A DNA stretch of 64,000 nucleotides from Phoenix dactylifera (Eukaryota; Streptophyta; Magnoliopsida; Arecales; Arecaceae): NCBI RefSeq assembly GCF_009389715.1, contig NC_052404.1, positions 10,176,480 to 10,240,479 of the forward strand, in the 5' to 3' direction. Under the pieces are notes generated by a model, which did not search any database, was not told the DNA's origin, and worked only from the letters and a program-made list of their open reading frames with translations. Positions 59,313 to 64,000 of the stretch are shown piece after piece (the stretch's first letter is position 1; each line of letters starts with the position of its first letter). The position numbers and the translations under genes were made by a program.

Positions 59313-62051
59313 CTACCTGCCATCATTGCCATTTTCTGCTGGTCTTGTTCGATCTAGTTCTTCCCGTGTTTGGAGGATGGGTGGCAGCGGAGCAGTGATT
59401 CCTACCATCTGTGAGGACAATATGTCGAGGGAAGCATAAGCATAGTTAACCCCATTCCGATTGTAGAGAGGTTTGGCAATGGAAATTTTATTAAACATTC
59501 CATTTTAGAATCTTTGGTCATCAATTCGACACTTTCTTGGATGTTCCTTTAAAGATTTACAGGCAACAAGCTTCACCCATGTTTGGGTTTCCTGAGATTT
59601 AGGTATACACCAAGAGAAGAGATGATAGTATGACCGGCAATAAATAGGGATATTAGATAAAATGATCATCAGATGAAGAATTGCCAAGCAAATTTTAAAT
59701 GGTGATGGAGCCACTGACATACTTGAACAGAATCTTCCTTTTAATGGTAAGAAAATAAAGAGAAAATTAAGACAATTATTTAAGTAATTATAAGCATATA
59801 TATGCCCATTGATAACAAGACAAATAATGGCTTCTGATGTAATTCTGATGAAAATTTATTCCTTGGGTATACAGTAAAAATGTTAAACTAACAAAACCTA
59901 TCCAGCTGGTAATGATAACCAAGTTTTGCCTTTAAAAGTATTAATTATGACTATGATTCAATAGTAATTCAACCAGTTGTTTCAATATTTAAATACCCAT
60001 TATTTTCATTAAACACGCATACATAGACACATATAAAGACTAAAGAGACTAAGAAATATTTTCCATATGTGGCATCTTTGGTGAGAAACACTAGTCAGAA
60101 TTCAGCTTATGCCAAAGATTTTATCAGTGAATTAGACAGTTCCACTCCAATCTTATTATTATCCTTCAATTTAGCAAATAATTAATGTTTTTTCTATACA
60201 TAGGAAAGTTTTTCTACTAAACCATAAAGATAATAAATTGCATGAAAAGAACATATCGAGCTGATGGTTTCTAGATCATTATATAGTCATTATGTAACCT
60301 AAACTTCCACTAAAATATAGAAACCAGTTTGAAATTGTCTCCATACTATCTACCTACTTTTACAATACAAACTCTTGCGGTATGGATTTACCCATAAACC
60401 ACTGCAACTCTCAAACAAATTATGCACAACAAGTACTGTATACTAAGTTTCTGATGCACTATATTTTGAATCTATTTAATTCTGCTAACAGTATGTTTCA
60501 GCAAATGCTATATAATCCTCAATGTGCTTGTCTTGGACTCAATGTACTCAAGAGATGCATATATAATTTTACACTTACCTCATGTATGGTTGGGTGATGA
60601 AGAACAAGTTGATGTGCATGCAAGAAATAGCCACAGTCTCCAGGTACAGAGTGCACTGGTTTTTGATAACCACTAACAAGAGGGTAACAACAGTAAAAGC
60701 AAAGCTAATGAGCTAAATATAGAAAATTACAGGAGGAAGCAAATCTAAAATCAAATACTTTTAACATAAATGATCATATGCTTGTCATTAATCTAATGCT
60801 GGCATATATATAATTAGAAAGAGCCAAGGGAATTTCCACAACTGAAGCTGTTATTCACACAAGCAGTTTGCAGCATAGCTGCCAGAATAGGGAGCGGGCT
60901 GCAGGAGCAGTTACAGTCCTAGTGTAGGTGCAGGGAAGCGAATAATTTAAGAACAGTTGAAGGAAGCGCTTAGGAAGCAGGTGGGAATTTGAGTTTCTTA
61001 AGAGTTTCTAAAGCAAGGACGTTACCCAAGGTAGAAGTTTCTGGCTACCAAGGTTTGCGGTGACCTAAAAGGAGGTTCCACTAGAACAGTGACACAAGCC
61101 AACCCATCCATATTCCTACCTACTCATCATAATATAAAAGATATAGAAAGTTGAAATTGATTAGCAAGCCCTGATATGGGTTATAAATCAGACTCAATAA
61201 TTGATTATCAGCTGAGGTGATTTGTGAGGTGAATCAAAGGACTGTTGGCAACAATGCAATTTCTCCTGTTATCTAGTTCAAGATTGCAATGTGAAATAAT
61301 GATCACAAGATTAATCAAACTTGATGTAATATTACATGGTGAAATAGTTATTATGATTAAAACATTAACTTGATATCTTTGCTGCTTGGAAGATGGGAAT
61401 GTATTCAAGGATAAAAGCAATCAAAGAAGAAAATTGAAGAAATCAAAGAAGAAATCATAAGATCATTAAAACAAGTTGAAGAGAACAGAAGAGATAATGG
61501 ATATGGTTCTCTTAAAATATTCAGTACAGTTCAGAATATACATCATAATTATCAAACTGCAATTCTCCTTTTTTCCACATATCATTTTTTACATGAAATT
61601 CCCATTCAGTATCATATACGAACAAAGTAATGTTTAAATATGTTAGAGTTTTATGAATTCAGTGATGTGTCTGTTTTAGATGCTCCTTTTGATGCCGAAG
61701 CACCAATGAAAAATCCGCAAGCAGAAAAAAAAAACCAACTTATTTTATTCCAGAGTTATGGGGTTGTTATTTTTTTTCTCAAAGTGGCATATAACAAGCT
61801 GATAAAGCTGGGGCCCAGAAAAATGAAATTGACAGATTGATTATACAGAAAGAGCACTACATAGAAGCCCCTAAAGTTTTGGATATCGCATTGAAAATTA
61901 AGGAACTTGAATATTGGTTACGGAAGAGATTCTAGTTATTATGTCAGGCTATTACGAAGCAAGATGACATACCCATCTTCTGCAAAACCATCATCTATAG
62001 GATCTGGCTCAAAGGGTTTAGGACACCCACCAATACCATAAAGAGGATCAC
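59313..62051 (-). CDS. RluA-type RNA pseudouridine synthase, last three exons (gene runs off the right edge)
   Basis: Exons 62051-61973, 60672-60579 and 59408-59313 join in one frame with GT-AG sites and end at TAG. They read GDPLYGIGGCPKPFEPDPID, then GYQKPVHSVPGDCGYFLHAH, QLVLHHPTIHE and MVGITAPLPPILQTREELDR. The NDPLYG-type text, followed by HAH.L...HP and .I.APLP, is the C-terminal core of the RluA family, which isomerises uridine in tRNA or rRNA. Length and spacing suit the plant RNA pseudouridine synthase 5-like group, but the assignment within the family is from memory. The catalytic Asp motif (HRLD.. region) and the GRxHQIR strand are upstream, beyond 64,000. The gap 62,052-64,000 is intron; I found no exon there. 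Confidence 0.7.
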
Positions 62052-64000
62052 CTGTTTGAAGGAAAAATAAATAAATAAACCCAATTATTCACAAGCTTTG
62101 TCCATTAACATGCTTTGGAAAAGTGAGCTGACAACAGTTAAACAACTTATGTAATACCCAGCCCTTCAAATACTGACAAAAAAGTAGAGATTCATCCACC
62201 CCTGTGGAGAGGATAGCGACTATAAATAAATGTCTAATCATAATATAGCTGATATATAACAAAAGGTGAAAATGTTAAAAACACGACATTATAATAAACA
62301 TCAAATCCATGGTAAGCAGTATCACCATCAGGGCAGTATATGGTAAAAAGCCCAACCATGAAAGTAAATTTTTAGCCAGCAGTTTCCAAATAAGTCCAGG
62401 GAATGCATGTATAAGAAGAAGTTGAATTCTTTATCTGTTAACATAGATAGTTATGGTTTTTTTGTCTAGCATCTAATAACTGGTGCAAATCCTATTTAAC
62501 TATGACTCTTGAGCAAAATCAAAGATGAAAAATTAAAATCTGTGATATATAATACAAGCTCTCTCCATTGCAACTCTTATGACATATTCTTACAAATGGT
62601 AACAAAGATCAATGTAGCATGTGTCTAATGTGCCATACTGTCTATTAATTTTATTAAGATATCATGTCGTTAGGACATTTCTGTACTGAGTATCCAATAT
62701 GAGCATATCATGCTTGAACTAGAATGCTACATATGAACTGAATTAGAAAGTCATTCAGTGCTGATCTTTCAGCAATATTGTTTACATAAAGATCACTGTA
62801 GCATATGTTGGAAAATGTTCTCATAGTACCATATCGTCTATTAATTTTATTAAAATATTGTGTCTTTAGGACATTTCTATACAGAATACCTTATATATGC
62901 ATATCATGTCTGAATTAGCATGCTGCATATAAATTGAATTAGAACGACAATCAGTGCTAATCTTAGGGCAATCTTGTTTACATAAAATAATAAGATCCAA
63001 ATAAATGCTGAGAGCCTCACAAAAGTAGTTCCTTTCAAGATGCTTTATCGCAAATTACCTAATAATCAACTTCATACGGACTTTATAGAAGACTCAATAT
63101 TCAAATTGTCACTTAGTATCCAAATTCTTGTTGTTAAAGCTCATGTATTTTGTACAGAAGAGCTATCAGTCATACACCCAATAATTAAACTGAGAATCAT
63201 GTGCTAGTCTTTTTGTACCAAAAGAATCTTACTGTGTCGTGGTGATTCTAAATTAACAAATACACCACCAGATTTAGTGAAACATGTTAAATCCAACATA
63301 TCAAAAGATCATGCGATGATAGTCTTTTGTGTGCCTATTATCAGGGGTGAATGCTCAAAATCAGCACTTGGTACCATAATTGAAACTTAAACAGTTTCAT
63401 GATAATTATTTCCCTTCATGACATCTACATTCAATTATGGAGATCTAGTCAATACATCTCAATGTTTTTTTTTTTAATGTCAACACCCCCAAAAACATAT
63501 CTTGGAATTCTATTTCAAACTATTTCATATCACCTTACTGGCTGATATGAAGCTGATAACTGGTTCTAAAATAGGACTTCAACATAATGAAATGAATCAT
63601 AATTCAATTACCACTACTAAGGTTAGTGCACTACCTGTAAGTGGCATCCCAGAACTTAACCAGGTTATGATGGGAATGAATAACAGCTATCTAGTGCAAC
63701 TGATGTAAGTAAAACATGCTCAACGCATTTTTTAAACTAGTACTACTTTACTCTAAAATTTTATTAGATATTCTTGTGAAAAGATATTTTATATTTTCAT
63801 AACTGTTCTTATTCCCCAAAGTTACTTTGATTTATATCTGCAGATATTTTAGCTGTTGATTTAACTTGCAAATACTGTCAACAAATAGAATCATCACTAC
63901 GTTACTGGTTTTGAAATGCATGACATCTCAGATCCATTGTATACGGCACTAAAAATCAATATTTCAATGCTCTGATCATATCTAATAACTACCATAAGGA
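62052..64000. other. large intron of the pseudouridine synthase gene (inferred)
   Basis: AT-rich DNA with no exon I could fit to the phase needed (an upstream exon ending with one extra base). Two similar stretches near 62,640-62,690 and 62,830-62,890 share TCTATTAATTTTATTAA and TAGGACATTTCT and continue with a common GCATATCATG...TTGAATTAGAA, making a diverged direct repeat with a period near 190 bp. Confidence 0.45.

Noticed and set aside
62052-64000. Upstream exon of the pseudouridine synthase carrying GRxHQIR
   Set aside because: I looked for it on the minus strand and found no match in the required phase; it is probably beyond the window.

Overview
The window is plant nuclear DNA, most likely from a monocot. 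Its host genes have small exons and large AT-rich introns. It also carries one intronless, very GC-rich receptor kinase gene, plus SINE, LINE, TRIM, Ty1-copia, Ty3-gypsy and CACTA copies. A palm-like genome would fit the long introns and the GGTACCGG-rich insertions, but that is a guess; no sequence here fixes the species.

Layout: 1-7,640 is repeat-rich intergenic DNA with two inverted-repeat elements. 7,645-18,906 (-) is a complete 11-exon taxilin-like coiled-coil gene; the exons join in frame to 449 codons. 19,100-23,850 is an intergenic spacer with a SINE flanked by a 10-bp target duplication and a striking palindromic TRIM array flanked by a 5-bp duplication. 24,001-39,365 (+) is a complete 15-exon isovaleryl-CoA dehydrogenase gene (408 codons, leucine breakdown in mitochondria). 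Its introns hold a gypsy LTR relic and two GC- or GA-rich insertions with first-exon-like segments. 39,600-44,490 holds a short LINE tail, a 36-bp minisatellite, a whole TRIM and a Copia relic between 80-bp inverted repeats.

44,488-49,823 is the most unusual accessory block. Two CACTA-type right termini, with GCGTCGG subterminal palindromes, lie beside three sets of spliceable exon fragments from unrelated host genes, all on the minus strand: the 5' end of PFP beta with its TATA box, a middle piece of quinolinate phosphoribosyltransferase, and the 3' end of an unrecognised gene. This looks like a gene-capturing (Pack-CACTA-like) element or a nest of them.

51,023-51,866 is a 5'-truncated L1-type LINE. 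54,306-56,507 (-) is an intact L-type lectin receptor kinase close to clade VIII. 59,313-62,051 (-) holds the last three exons of an RluA-type RNA pseudouridine synthase that continues beyond the right edge.

The host genes are unrelated in function and show no clustering logic. Taxilin and IVD are divergently oriented, about 5 kb apart between their start codons. The interest of the window lies in its mobile DNA.
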